A program made the position numbers and the translations under genes. This document shows positions 11,325 to 23,543 of a stretch of 64,000 bases of DNA, in pieces (the first letter of the stretch is position 1; each line of letters starts with the position of its first letter). The notes beneath the pieces were generated by a model that saw only the letters and a program-made list of their open reading frames with translations, did not search any database and was not told the origin of the DNA. Source of the DNA: Metellina segmentata (lineage: Eukaryota > Arthropoda > Arachnida > Araneae > Tetragnathidae); assembly GCA_947359465.1 (NCBI GenBank), contig OX375876.1, forward strand, positions 86,272,184 to 86,336,183, in the 5' to 3' direction.

Positions 11325-12344
11325 ATAATGTATGTATAAGTTTGCAAGGAATAAATTAAAATTAACCTTTATCTCTTCACAACGCCTATACACCTGAATG
11401 ACATTAATAACCTCACATCAAAAGGATAACTATTTATTTCCTTCTACAAACGAAAAGATAACTCCAATACTTAAATATTGAACTAATTCAACTCAAAGAG
11501 GACTGGGAGTTCTGTGAACATGAAGGATAGGAAATAGAAGGCAACGGCTGAATCAATGATTTACCCACTGTCCATTGGTGTTTCCGTCATTTCAGTTAAC
11601 ACCAGCGCATATTAATATCGACTGAGTTTCTCCCCTAGGCATAAAACGATATCCAGTTTCTGCATTCTCCATGCCCACAGGATCGAGCACCCACCTTAGG
11701 AATCTTTATTAAGTTTCGCTGGTCTTAATACAATTGAGAGCGTTAACTAGTACGCCATCACTAAGAGGGCGAGATATAGACAGTCTACCAGGAAATTGCA
11801 TGGTTTGTGGGAACTGGAGATACGAATTCTGGACGTACTAGATAGCTTAGTACGGTTTAATGGTACTGTAGAGTTAGGATGGCTCGCTGCCGTTCTATTA
11901 TGTAACCATGAAGCTATGATACATGCTTATTTCGATCGTAAATACGTAAACCATGTATATGTATGTGATTGCCAGTTAAGGTCTCTTATTATAACTGAGG
12001 CTATATAATGTGCATTGGGATACGTATATTGAGGTTCTCAGTATGGTTTGAAAGTCAACATAAGCTTGAATGGCGAGTTCAATTTTATAGATGTAACTTG
12101 ACTCCATGCAGTTTAAGTGAATCTTCTAGAAATTATAAAGTTCGATTTAGCTTAAAATAACTCCTTAATGGATGTGTGATGAAACTGATTTTTGAAATAG
12201 TTACTATGTATAATTTTAAGCGATTTTTAACGTATATATTTGCTATATTTATTATCGTTGTGCTTTCCTTTCCTATTGTATAACGCGATCATTTTTGGAT
12301 GATTTAGGTTAAGAAAATGTTAGATCTTGTAAAGTCATAAAAAT
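11325..12344. other. No recognised feature
   Basis: A 70-codon plus frame (11796-12008) shows no motif. No repeats matching the other families were seen. Confidence 0.4.
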
Positions 12345-12440
12345 ATATTAATTCTCCTGGTCGTTGTCTTGTCGAGATATGCCATCATAAAAAATTTAGG
12401 CAGATCTAGATAGACGAGATATCTCGTCGAAACCTATAAG
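12345..12440. repeat. Palindrome-bearing dispersed repeat, copy 3
   Basis: Holds the clearest version of the motif, GACGAGATATCTCGTC, a perfect 16-bp palindrome near 12414-12429. A degenerate version (TTGTCGAGATATGCCATC) lies about 50 bp upstream. Confidence 0.65.
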
Positions 12441-15400
12441 AGTTTTAAAGCTTTACGCACTTAATTCCTGGCGAGAATCATATCACAATATTAATCGTGT
12501 GCTTTAAAAACATTTTTTTTAAAGCACCTTACTTTTTATTTGAATACTTCATTCTAAACTCGTTGTGGATTAATTAGTTTTAACAAAAATACTAGCATGG
12601 CGAATAGGCAATTTTGAATGAAATTGCTCAGTAGTTATTCTCAAAGCGACTTATAGGAGATTTTAAAATGCAAAAAGGTTCTGCTTATTCTAAAAGGACC
12701 CACGATCTACGTGTCCAAAATAAACATGAGTTAAGTAAAATCACTAGTCGAGCAAACTTGAGACTAAAATAAACTCGTGTTTAGTTTGATTCTTACAATG
12801 GTGTGCATATTGTCTCTTTAGGATTATAACATTTTTTAAATTTAATATCTACCATTAGTCGTTTGGTAAATTTTTTAGTTTTAACTATATATTCAACTCG
12901 ATGTAATCAGAAAGAAAAATATTTATGTATGTGATCGATTCAAACATAACTCAATCTCAAAAAGTAGGAACAACTATAAAAGTTTTCCTTCTTCCAATAA
13001 ATCTATAAATTTAAATTAATGACAGTTCAAAAGTACATAAAAACGCACTAACTAGTAATATTTATGTATGGACGAACCAATTTCGAAGAATGTTTATACT
13101 ACAAAACTAACATAAAAATGATCATGTTTTGTTTCCATGCTTTGGAAATCTAATTCATGAGGTAATTAGTGGCATAGTCTGTCAATTTCTAGGATATCCA
13201 ATATTAGATTTTGAATCCAGAGTTTAGGCAAATTTCCAATCATAACAGATCCATTCTAACGTCACAGACTTTCATTAGTCGTTAGACTGATTTAAGTTGG
13301 TAAATTTCTGATCAAAACATTTAATAAAATGTTCGGAAAATCGATAATAAATTCAACTCTTACTACTTATAAAGTATACACGAATTAAGTTAAGTTGCAC
13401 TAAATTTCCGAACATTTTTGGGAATTTGTTATGAGATAGTGCATCTAAGAATTAAAAAAGCTTAATCATAGCATGCAACATAAGCAATTATCTTTTTTTT
13501 ATAAAACGAACAAAAATATGCTAATTGAAAAGTATTCCATTCCCTCGATTTTTTTTAGTTGGAATAGCAAATTTTTAAGACGATGACTTTGCCTTTGATT
13601 TTGTTGTAAATTCCAAGTAGCTTTCCATCTCTGATCAAAAAAATTATTTGTGTAATCATTTATTTAAAAATATTCGATGAATGAAATCAGAATTATAAAA
13701 AACGAATCTAATTTTCTCGAGTATCCCATACACATAAATTAATAATCAAAAACCCGAATCTCTCATTAGTTAGAGCAAATAAATTTAGGTGACCAATTAT
13801 TTGTACATGAAAATTAAATCATTAACCCATGATCTAATAATTAATTACCCACTTCACAAAGAAATAATTTAAAGGTGATGTGAAAAATTGAAACACGCTT
13901 TATTATCACAGAATACAATGTAGTTATAGTTTTAAATTCGAATTGAAGAGCAAACTAAGAACTTCTCGAAAAATCTATATTTTGTTGTCGTTCTCATAAA
14001 TCCGTTTTAAACAAAATAATGTTTGTTGAATTGTGTTGGAAGTTCAATGGCAATTTTTGAACTAGAAACTTAATCTAAAAATACGTTGTTCTTTGTCCCA
14101 ATAAGCCATTTTTTGTAGTACGAGGCTATACACAATCATTAGTCTCTCTTTTTGAGCAAATGACATTTTTGCTATGTGACTTTTGTTGGACTCGTTTCGA
14201 CTCACTTCAAACTCTGAATTCTACTCTATCTAATTGTGAGCCTCTAGTACACTATTCAAGCCTTCATACCTTAAACAGCGAAGTGTGATCCATTAAGAGT
14301 GTTTGTGTTGAAAAATAACGCTTTCAACGAAACCAAGGGGCTATTCAAAATAATGGTATAGAACAAACACATTAAAACCTAACAGAGAAACGAAAACACA
14401 GAATGTGTGTAATTCAAACATCGAACGAGAATTTTAAGTCAGTTTAGGTTATACACAGAGGCGACAAATAAAAGATTTTTTAGAATATTACGAAATCGAT
14501 TTACCATGAATCGATTAGGGCGTACGTCAATGGTTGCTTTTATTTGTCACTCTCCGATCAGTTTTTGCTCATGTAATTATAATTAGATCATAATCAATAA
14601 CATAGTAAATCAGTGACAAGTGCAGCATTGGATGTTTTCTTGCTCTAGTGGTGCATTAATATTCTCACACAAAAATATTTAGGCTTTTTTTATACGTATG
14701 TAAATGCAGGAAAATGTTATTATTAAAACTCAAATTTTGTCTTCCAAATTATTTTTAGAGTCGTTTCAGTGTAATCGTTGCTAACATATAAACTTAGGAT
14801 TGATCATTGAAATATACAATTTTATTTTAGACTTCTAAATATAACGCTAACGAATTTATACAATTTGAATAGATCAAGTCAGCGTTAGTTAAATATAGGG
14901 ATCATAGTTCTAGAACAGCGTGGTAATATTTAACTTAGTCCGATCTGGTATCTGCTTTAGACATACTATATATTTTATTTTTTAAACCGCTTGTCCTCTT
15001 TTCTTCTAGTTTACTTTAAAACATAAAATTATTCGTAGCTTGTTCTCGATATTTCCGAGGAGTTTCAACACTGATCCATATAAACCTGATAGAAAATCCG
15101 AATCCTGTATTCTTATTGAATTATCAACAAGCTATTCTATGTTCCAGAAACTTTCAATACGTCACCAAGCTGTCAGATTTGCAGAATCTTGCAGCTGAAA
15201 TTCCGACTTTGAATAAAGCTCTCAAAAGCTGAGTCCTCGAGCCATGAATTTTGCACAGCTTATTCAGTCTGCAATTTCGAGATAAAATAAACTATTTTTA
15301 ACTCAGTACGGGAGCTCGTTGTGTTTCTAGAACCGTGAACTAAATTTAATATAGAACATAACTCTTACGAAGAAACTAATTTTAAATCAAACTTAAATAA

Positions 15401-15769
15401 ACACTAAAATTCAAAAATTGCCACGAAAAGAGGAACTACAAAGATAGGAACCACAAGCATGGGAATATGTGTAACGGACAAAATTTGGGGTATGAAGGTA
15501 GCAAACTTCAAACGCTGTCACCGAGACAGCGAAACTGCTGAGGAAACAGATCTACTTGGTTTGTCTGAAGCATCAAAAAGTCTAGAACGAAGTATGGTGT
15601 AGTAAAACTAATTTCCGATTAAAAAAATAATACATGCAGTGTATGATCATAGAAAACGGCATGGGTTCAGAGGTCAAGCCCTCCAATTTTCAACTGATTT
15701 CCGATCGTAAATCTTGGCCTATTGATCCAGAAGGGAAGATCTCCTAACCTTCCATATTGCTTTACCACT
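12441..15769. other. A+T-rich DNA without recognised genes
   Basis: No supported reading frame. The only structure noted is a short inverted repeat, GACAAATAAAAG near 14463 facing its complement near 14538-14549, about 60 bp apart, without clear target duplications. Confidence 0.4.
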
Positions 15770-16010
15770 CCAAGTGATTTCTATGAGCAATCTCGTTTAT
15801 AAAAATCTAACCAATTTCGATAGTAACGAGATAGCTCGTCATCAGAATATTACCGAATTTGTTTATGACGACATGAACATCTGGGTGATGTTTTCAAAGG
15901 ACACAAATATCTCGTCCATCAAGATGTATTGTTTTGATAATGACGAGATACTTCGTCAAGACAACCATCAAGAGTGGTTAAGGGGTGCACGAGGGTATTC
16001 TCTATAACTA
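15770..16010. repeat. Palindrome-bearing dispersed repeat, copy 4
   Basis: Contains AACGAGATAGCTCGTCATC (about 15824-15842), a degenerate TATGACGACATGAAC block and TGACGAGATACTTCGTCAAG (about 15942-15961), with CATCAAGA boxes between. The 77-codon open frame here is produced by the repeat. Confidence 0.65.
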
Positions 16011-16584
16011 CCTGTTCCACAGGATGAACTGGAAGAATGAGTGAAGGATTTCTCAAAAATTCGAACTAGATAGACGCATTCAGAGCGTCGCTGTTTGTTG
16101 TTTTTAGTCGATTCCATTGTCTCTTTTTACAGCACCCTTGACTAAGGAATACAAATACCTGATTAATTCCTAAATAATGTAAGTTCTTGTGTTGTAATAA
16201 TTAACAATTTAAATCGCATTTCGGCTGTGCTGTCGTTATTAACCCATCATTAGACCCAGTACGTTACAGAAACAAAAATTAAATTGCTTACAATACCGAA
16301 ATTACACATATGGAACGTAAATTAAATTTGAAAACGGGAAAACGGTCTACATTTTTCGGTGAACAGTTATTCTTTTTTCGTAATTGAAACGTACGAAAGG
16401 TCTTAATAAAAATATAAAAAATGTAAAACATGCAATTGATAATGAGTAAATAGAATTGATATACAATCACGGTAGAAATAACGTACAGGCTGTGTCGGGA
16501 CTCGACAGTTTATAATACGTCAGTGTGGCCACATGAAGAATTCCAGCCTACCATCACTTTTAAGTATGTTGATTTGTGAATCAA
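16011..16584. other. No recognised feature
   Basis: A 60-codon minus frame (16288-16470) is rich in Phe, Ile and Tyr and has no motif; it is typical of A+T-rich noncoding DNA. Confidence 0.4.
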
Positions 16585-17035
16585 ATTTATCTTTATATCG
16601 CCATTGAATGTTGATCATAACTCAAATCATAACGCAATGATGCCATCAAGGTGTCTATATCGATTGCAACATTTATAACTTGTCTCACAATCGTATGTCT
16701 TTCAAAGTACAAAGCCGCAGTTGCATGAATGGTAGTCGCGGTGACATAATTCGATCTGTGATCACATCCAGTGATGGCAAATCTTCCTTGGTGGAATAAT
16801 GAAAATCAAGTAGATTTTGACAACGGCGGTATTGTTTTCTTGATAAATGTGTTCTACAATAACTACACATCATAAAATCATTCAAATTTGAATAAGGAAA
16901 CTCGCAACGGAGTAACGATATCACTCTAGTGTTCAATGACTTCTTCAAGTTATTTTCAATCCAAAGTCTATCACAAACAGTAAGCTAATATCCAAATTCA
17001 TTATTCACGAAAGTGTCTATTAGCATTGTCCAGAA
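16585..17035 (-). pseudogene. Helitron-type helicase N-terminal region relic (DUF6570-like)
   Basis: On the minus strand the frame reads in order: an NEFGY...VCDRLW segment (about 16960-17000, with one stop); MMCSYCRTHLSRKQYRRCQN, which holds a C-x-x-C pair; TDRIMSPRLPFMQLR near 16715-16760; and, after one frameshift near 16700, HTIVRQVINVAIDIDTLM. This order of a CDRLW box, a CxxC box, a SPRLPFMQ box and a VINV-D box is what I recognise from the region ahead of the Rep/helicase domains in animal Helitron proteins. No helicase or Rep endonuclease motif is present. At least one stop and one frameshift make it a dead fragment, and its transposon ends were not found. Confidence 0.68.
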
Positions 17036-17289
17036 TTCTCGCATATTCATTGTTATATATTAAAATCGGTGCATTCTCTGTTGTTGCTGCTGGTTGTGTC
17101 TCATTACCTATCTCCATGGGTTTTACTACATCACTCTATAATGAAGCGTATTGTACCGTATCGACGTAAAAGCAAAACCACTTCCTGGTTTAAATAGTTA
17201 TATTAAGAATTAATATTTACAGAATTTGTACAGCTACAGTTTTAAAATTGAAGACGATATGCATCACCGATACAATACAGCAGCCTTAA

Positions 17290-17640
17290 GATAACGTTCT
17301 TTCAAATCTCTCCTTCCAGAAAAAGCCTCTGTTCCAAAGTGTATCTTTCTAGCCCGCTCCTCCAGTCGTCACTTCCGCAGTCGGACTAGGGGGTGGACTT
17401 GGTGAACGATTCCCGTTGTGAGATCCCACGAATCTGGATGCTCTCACGATGTTACAGTATATGTCAAGATATGAAATTCGCATCGATGGCAATACTTGGT
17501 GCATTCGTATCAGCTACTGGTACAACTTTGAGACACTCTCGCCGACCCTTTGACGCTTAGCATCGGAAGTCCGGATCTTCTTGTATTCCCCCATCTCTCA
17601 ATCTTTCCTCCTGTTAACGCTTTCTATAAATTCATCTTGT
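17290..17640. other. Locally G+C-richer segment, unclassified
   Basis: This stretch is clearly richer in G+C than its surroundings. On the minus strand a short frame reads ERYTLEQRLFLEGEI before a stop, and another reads GTEAFSGRRDLKERYLKAAV. Neither can be assigned with confidence, so a decayed repeat is more likely than an exon. No terminal repeats were found. Confidence 0.3.
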
Positions 17641-18323
17641 GTATAATATGCATATATTTGGACATTTTGAAATTTTACGTAACTTCTTCACTTTGAAGTC
17701 AGATATCTAAAAATGTATTGAATATTTAGATTTTATTTCTATTATTATTCATAAAGCGCAGAGGCGAAACAAATGGAATCTCAAACATAGTGCTCGCACA
17801 AAGAAGTCCGGAGCTAGTCTAAATTAATGTGAGAGGTAGAGTATCATTTATATAGTTCAAGTTATTAAATTTCTCGTAATTCCTTTTTTTTTTGAGAGAG
17901 AGACTTAAAAAATTGCGCGTTGTACTCTGGTTCGAAAAGTAAAACGTATTTTACGTCGTAAACGAACCTTCTTCATAAACATAAAAACATTTACAGTAAA
18001 ACAAATTGAAATATGGCTTTTGACAAGGAGATAGCGTCTTTTATGATTTCATATACAAAATTTGCGTAAGGGGCCGTCTTCATATTAAATTTTGACTACA
18101 ACTTCGGGGTTTCCAATATCAACCCGCTGTTTTGATACAAAATTTCGAATCTATATCATAAATTAACTTTAAATTAAAACCAAGTTTCATATCATTTGTG
18201 AATACAGAATGTTAGATCAATTTCCCAGATCTTTATAATTTTTTTTTCTAAATATTATTCCTGTATCACAGATATTTTGTAGTATGTTACTATTAAGGTC
18301 CCAAACAGAATATACAAACATAA
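17641..18323. other. No recognised feature
   Basis: A+T-rich, with a GAGAGAGAGA stretch at about 17895-17905. No supported frame. Confidence 0.4.
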
Positions 18324-18822
18324 CTAGGGGCCCGCCCACTGTTCGCTTACGCTCGCAAATCTCCGGAGGATTGTTTTGTAATCCTCATTGGTTCGCTGCG
18401 TTAACCTTGCTCGCTTCGCTCGTATGAATGAAGACATGTGTCCTAGCAGAAGGGATTGTTTACAAAATATGTTATTTCAAAAAAATATATTTTCAAGTAT
18501 AAATATGTTGTACTACAGAGAAGTTATACTAAACTAAGGCTTCTGGATTCAGAACTCAAACAATTTGGAACCAGAACTTTGAGCAAATTTTTACTCGAAA
18601 TGTGAGCGTTGATTTGGTAGCCGAATACCCAGCATATTGTTTGTACGCTGCAACAGCTCGACCAATATTAATTTTTTTTAGTAAAAATTTAATCCGATGA
18701 CGTTATAAATTCAACTGAGCCGCGAGGCTTCGTGGTAAATAAACAATAGTATAGTGTTGCCAAAACGCAATAACAAATAACGTCTCTTTTCTCACGTAAG
18801 AGAATTATATAGTACGTGTAGA
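18324..18822 (-). mobile_element. Non-autonomous Helitron (499 bp)
   Basis: Read on the minus strand the element starts TCTACACGTACTATATAATT and ends in a G+C-rich segment followed by CCCCTAG. It is flanked by A on the 5' side and T on the 3' side, the signature of Helitron insertion between A and T. The G+C-rich segment before the end (CGAGCG, AAGCGAAC and GGGCGGGCCC on the minus strand) is typical of the 3' region. It has no terminal inverted repeats, no target duplication and no coding capacity, so it depended on an autonomous Helitron. Confidence 0.72.
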
Positions 18823-19244
18823 TATTGTAGTTTTTAAATAATTTTAGTTTGTAATATTAGTTATTGAATTAATATTCGAAAAAATTATGAATTTTGACCT
18901 ATTTTGACAGAAATTGATTTAGAATGACTTTTAATATTGCAATAAAAAATTAACCTCTTTCAGCTGGATAGCTTTTACGCAATATTGAATCTTTGTCACT
19001 ATGGTCTTTTTAGTAAGCATCCAAAACGTGATAACAATTAGGATTAATATCTGAGCAACGTTTTGTAAATCAAAATACAAATCATTACCTGAGAAAGAGT
19101 TAAAATAAATAAAAGAACAATACATTTCTTTAGCTAAGTCGCCACTCATGATCTATTCTTAATTCTGGACAACAAAACTGCTTAAATCCTCATCGGTGTA
19201 AGAATGAAAAATTCATACTTTTATCTACACCTCATTTTTAAGTA
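18823..19244. other. No recognised feature
   Basis: A 72-codon minus frame (18931-19149) is Phe/Ile/Leu-rich and lacks motifs. Confidence 0.4.
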
Positions 19245-19575
19245 AAGGGGGTTCATGGTAACTCGGTTCAAAGAGTATCGTCTTAGCAACCGGAGGGTTG
19301 AGACTTTAAAACTCGATCCAACCCAAGATCGTCGTGTACGTGAGTCTGATGCCCGTCAAATCTATCATGGCCTCTAATATCCTCACATTAGCACGGTGTG
19401 GAAGTTATGAATGTGAGGCGACAGCTCAGGTGTGACTTCGTCATAGAACCGTGGTTCAAAACTAGGAGCTGCGAACCTTTCCTTATTGGATCGTTCCTGG
19501 AACGTCCTCAATAGTTTACTTGTAGCTCTAGTACGACGTTAATTCAACTACTTACATAGATATTGCCTAAATATC
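19245..19575 (+). repeat. SINE, near full length (tRNA-derived family)
   Basis: The order is a tRNA-like head ending in AACTCGATCC (B-box-like), the link GATCGTCGTGTACG, the body CCTCACATTAGCACGGTGTGG, then GTCATAGAACCGTGGTTC, and the tail ACGACGTTAATTCAACTAC. The same order in both orientations elsewhere makes this a dispersed retroposon. No coding capacity. Confidence 0.8.
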
Positions 19576-20749
19576 ACTACAACACACATATACATACATA
19601 TAATCAATTTATTATAGGTGATTTCTCCAAGGGATTCCTTGAGAGAAACTAATGATGGTCTTGCAAAACACCTGCAGTTTATGAGCATTGTATGCTTTGT
19701 TGTGAGGGATGAAATGAACAGGGTCCATCTTCTCCATTGTCTTGATATTCGAGCATCTTTTGGGGATGATCGCTACTGGAAAACAAGAGACCGTATATGT
19801 CAATAGACCGTTTCTTAGTTTGAGTGGTTTTGTTTCGTGTTCTTGTGTTTCTTACAATATTTGTTCTTGTTGCATTTGTATTTTGTGTAAATGATCTCTT
19901 GATTACATTTTTGCTTATTAACTTGTGGTTTTGTTGGGTTTTATGGCACAAGGGCTATATATGGCAAAGTTGCCTCATATTGATACTAGACATGCATTAC
20001 CAATCCAATGGGCGCACACACAAGAGACGTTTAAACTCCGAAGATATATAAATATATAAGGATTCGGACCTGAGGTAACTACAACTCGCCGGTTGCTAGC
20101 GCAATAGGCAAATCTATTGAGCGATATGGATCTATAAACATAATGTCTGAATTAAACGACGCTGTGTTTTGGGATGAAAATATTCAGATCTTTGAATATG
20201 TATTAAATGCTTTGCCATATATACTATAGAAAAACAATAGTAAGCATTGTAAAATTCTCTCCAACCTTATTTTTTACCGGAAGCATAATTTGGAAACCTA
20301 ATAAAAACTTTCCACCATATTGATCCCTTGATTACATTCTTGCCTGTTAACTTAACGAGTCAAATGCCACACCCGGGGAGCTAAATAAAACATTTTATTT
20401 CACCAGCAGCCCCGATCTTTTCATTGCATCTTCTATTCCGAGACCTGCCCTTGCAGAACGAGAGTGTGACTAAATACAGCCAAAAAGTTCCATAAGAGCC
20501 CCATGAAAATTTACCAGACCGAAACTTCGGCAATTATTTTTATTATCATCTATGAATGCCGCTCCACCTGAAAAATACTTATTTTCGTTACCTTCTTATT
20601 CATATATCCCTGGCGCAGCAGTAAAAGTTTCGCTCGCTCAAAAGGAAACAAAGTTTTCGACCGGGTGGCTGAAAATTAAAGGTGTCTGCAGAGAGATTTT
20701 TCTCCCTGCTACCCCCAACGACTCGATGTTTCACTCTAAATTGCTCGTA
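19576..20749. other. Unclassified region with a 32-bp direct repeat
   Basis: Direct repeats with the core CTTGATTACATT start at 19893 and 20322, about 429 bp apart. They could be remnants of a repeated element, but no ends were found. Overlapping frames on both strands at 19612-20051 have no motif. Confidence 0.35.
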
Positions 20750-21850
20750 AAAGTACAGTAAACGGTGTGCGTGGAGTTATCTTGCTCAAATGAATCCGAA
20801 AAAAGAAAAGGGAAATATTTCTGATGAAGACTTTAGAAGTACAAATTGCTCCACACACAGTCGTGAAAGGTATTTTCACTTCGAAATACTTAAAGTCGGT
20901 AGAGTTGGGTTCGGTCGGAGTGCCGATCAGAAGTGGTCTATCATGGAGTGCTGTCTTCCCTATAAAGTTATTAGACTCTCTATTGTGTTTCTATTCAATC
21001 TACAATTGGTACCCCCGAGAGTGTTTTCAAAACGCTTAAGTATGCATTCAATTTTTTGTATAGTAAACAATGTGAGGAGTCGCAACCTGCTCAACTGAAT
21101 CCGCAAAAAGGGGTAGGCAGGTGAATTAACGGCACACTTGAGCAACACGTGGGTCATTGGTGACTGTGTTCGATCAAACCCGAAGTGGGGAAAAATGAAA
21201 GGGAAATATTTCTGATGAAGACTTTAGAAGTAAAAATTGATCCACACATAATCGTGAAAAGTATTTGGACTTTGAAAAATACGTAAAGTTGTCAGAGTTG
21301 AGTTCAATCGTGGAGTACTGATCAGAAGTGTTTAATCACGAAGTGATTACTTTCATGGAATTTACTAGACACGCCATTGTGTTGCTATTTGAGTTACAAT
21401 CGGTACTGAGAGTATATTTAAAAACCTATAAATATGGATTAAATGGCTTTTACAGTAAACGGTATGCGTAGAGACATCTTGCTTAATTCATAAAAAAAGT
21501 AGGTAGATAGGTGAATTAACGTCACCCTGAGCAATATAATGGATCATTGGCGACGGTCTGAGATTAAACCAAAGGGGGAAATAAAAAAGGGAATGTTTAT
21601 TATAGACTTTAGAAGTACGAATTGAGTGCTGACCATACTGATATTGGATCACACAATGCCCTTCTTTTAAGTTGGTAAACTCACCATTATGTTCATATTC
21701 AAGTCACAAATGGTACTAGGAGTGTTTCTACAAACTTTTCTTGGGCTTTGAAATATTTCAAGTCGGTTGAGTTGGGTTTGATTTTGTGCTGGTGAGAAGT
21801 GTTTTATCATAGGGTGAGGGTTTTCATGGTAAGTTATTAATTTCAGTCAT
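20750..21850. repeat. Compound tandem array of ~390-bp units with an embedded SINE tail
   Basis: The block GACTTTAGAAGTA recurs at 20829, 21220 and 21605, giving spacings of 391 and 385 bp, and surrounding sequence matches in the same order. The units include CAGTAAACGGTGTGCGT-type sequence and, at 21110-21190 and 21500-21580, a minus-strand SINE tail (GTAGGCAGGTGAATTAACG followed by a variant of GTCATTGGCGACGG). Frames of 70-100 codons here are repeat products. Copies are well diverged, so the array is old. Confidence 0.85.
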
Positions 21851-23394
21851 TCTATTTCGGCTGGCAACAGCTATCCGAGCACATAAACATATGTTAAGAG
21901 ATATGGAGAACCTATTTTACTGAGTTTTGAAACAATTGTTTTTTCATTAATAATTATTGTAATAATTAATAATTATTATTATAATTATTGTTATTCGTAA
22001 TTATTGTTTCTATATGTAATTATAGTTTCAGAAACAAATACCTACATTCCTTGTAAAAATATAATTAACTTTTAATAAAATGAATTTAGCTCTTTGTAAG
22101 TAATTTTGGTTAATACCTTATGTACCCTCGATGTGGAAAATATATTAGAATAAGTAGAACATAGCTAACCAATTTTTTTAATGTGATCATAAAAATATGT
22201 ATTTAAAAATACAGTGATAATTCTAAAAATAGACCCTAATTTGTAATCAAGCATATTGTCAAGCATGTTCATGGATATCTATTGCTGGTATGAATAAATT
22301 TATAAATACAGTAATACTATAAATACGCGTAAAATGTTACAGGTCATACAAAGTTTTGTTGTTAGAAACATCTTTTGTATAGGAATTAAATTTAATCCTG
22401 TGCGTTTTATATTGAATGTGGTATCAAAGGAATTTTGTATGAATTAGACTTTTATATGTAGTTATATTAACTTTTATTGTTAGATATTTACAATTGTATG
22501 TACAACTACTGATGAGACTTTGTGGATTGTTAAATTCGACTATATTAGAGACTACTAAGAGTTTGAATAAAATGTTATTGTAAGTATTGCTTCTTTATTT
22601 AAATTATCACTATTCAAAAGTCAACAACATTGGGTACAAGCTCCATAAAATAATTATTCCACAAATTGAGAAACATGGAATAGGATTTATTCAATTTCTT
22701 TAACGAATAAAAATATAATCAATTTAAAATTAATAAACTATTTTCAGCAGTTCGTGAATAGGAAATATAAATCCTTATGAAAGCCCTTTATGAATAAAGT
22801 ATCAAGCATATTATCAACTAAATCAGCATATCTGTAAAATGAAAATAAAAATGGAAATCAAATTTTTAAACATTGTAATTGCATTTATGGAATGGTTACA
22901 ACATGTCTCATAACTAGCAAATTCGGTCAATTTTTTATCTAAATATTCTAGGTAGTTTGTGTATGAGAGACTTTTTCTACAAATATAGATATTTGTAAAT
23001 AGAATTAGAGCCTCTTTATTTAAGAACTATTTATAAAGCACAATGTTCGTTATATACAATGCAAGAAGCTTAAATAGAGTGTTAATGTTCCCTTTATTTC
23101 GGGTGGTAGAAATGGTTTATATTGAACTTAAAACATTTATTATTATAGTAACGATTTATATCCTTGCATTGTATATTACCCCTAATTTTTTCCTATGACA
23201 CTCATTCTCAGACTCTTTTTTATGAGAAATATTGTCGGATTCTTTCTCTTAAAAATATTCGACAAATATTTTTATATCCCGCCTTAATGTTCCGTTAAAT
23301 TCAATTTAAACTCAAAGATATTTTTATTCACCGTAGTATGTTGCTGTATTTTTCATAAAATACTTGTAATAACATATACCGGATTATGAGTATG
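21851..23394. other. Very A+T-rich DNA
   Basis: Includes a low-complexity stretch of TAATTATTGT-type near-palindromes at 21940-22025. No genes seen. Confidence 0.45.
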
Positions 23395-23541
23395 AGATAC
23401 TTTTTGTCAAGCTAAATGTAGTTGGCAAAAGTTTGGAGGCGTAACGGTGCTTTCTGGAAGTATTTCGGAAGTGACGTCACTTGGTTTGTCTTTGAAATAA
23501 GACTTCAACAAGTTGCCAATACGTATTCCAAAGAAGTGAAA
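23395..23541. repeat. Single diverged relative of the 187-bp repeat
   Basis: Aligns by eye with units at 7.8-8.3 kb: AGCTAAATGTAG, then GGAAGTATTTCGGAAGTGAC against GTAAGTATTCCTAAAGTGAC, then an AAAGAA block near the end. It stops at the TA where the Tc1 element begins, so the transposon appears to have inserted into this repeat. The frame of 68 codons here is incidental. Confidence 0.6.
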
Positions 23542-23543
23542 TA

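Noticed and set aside
14460..14555. Short MITE with GACAAATAAAAG ends
   Set aside because: Inverted arms are only about 12 bp, A+T-rich and without a target duplication; chance is likely.
20790..21098. 102-codon plus-strand gene
   Set aside because: It lies in one unit of the ~390-bp tandem array and is not preserved in the other units.
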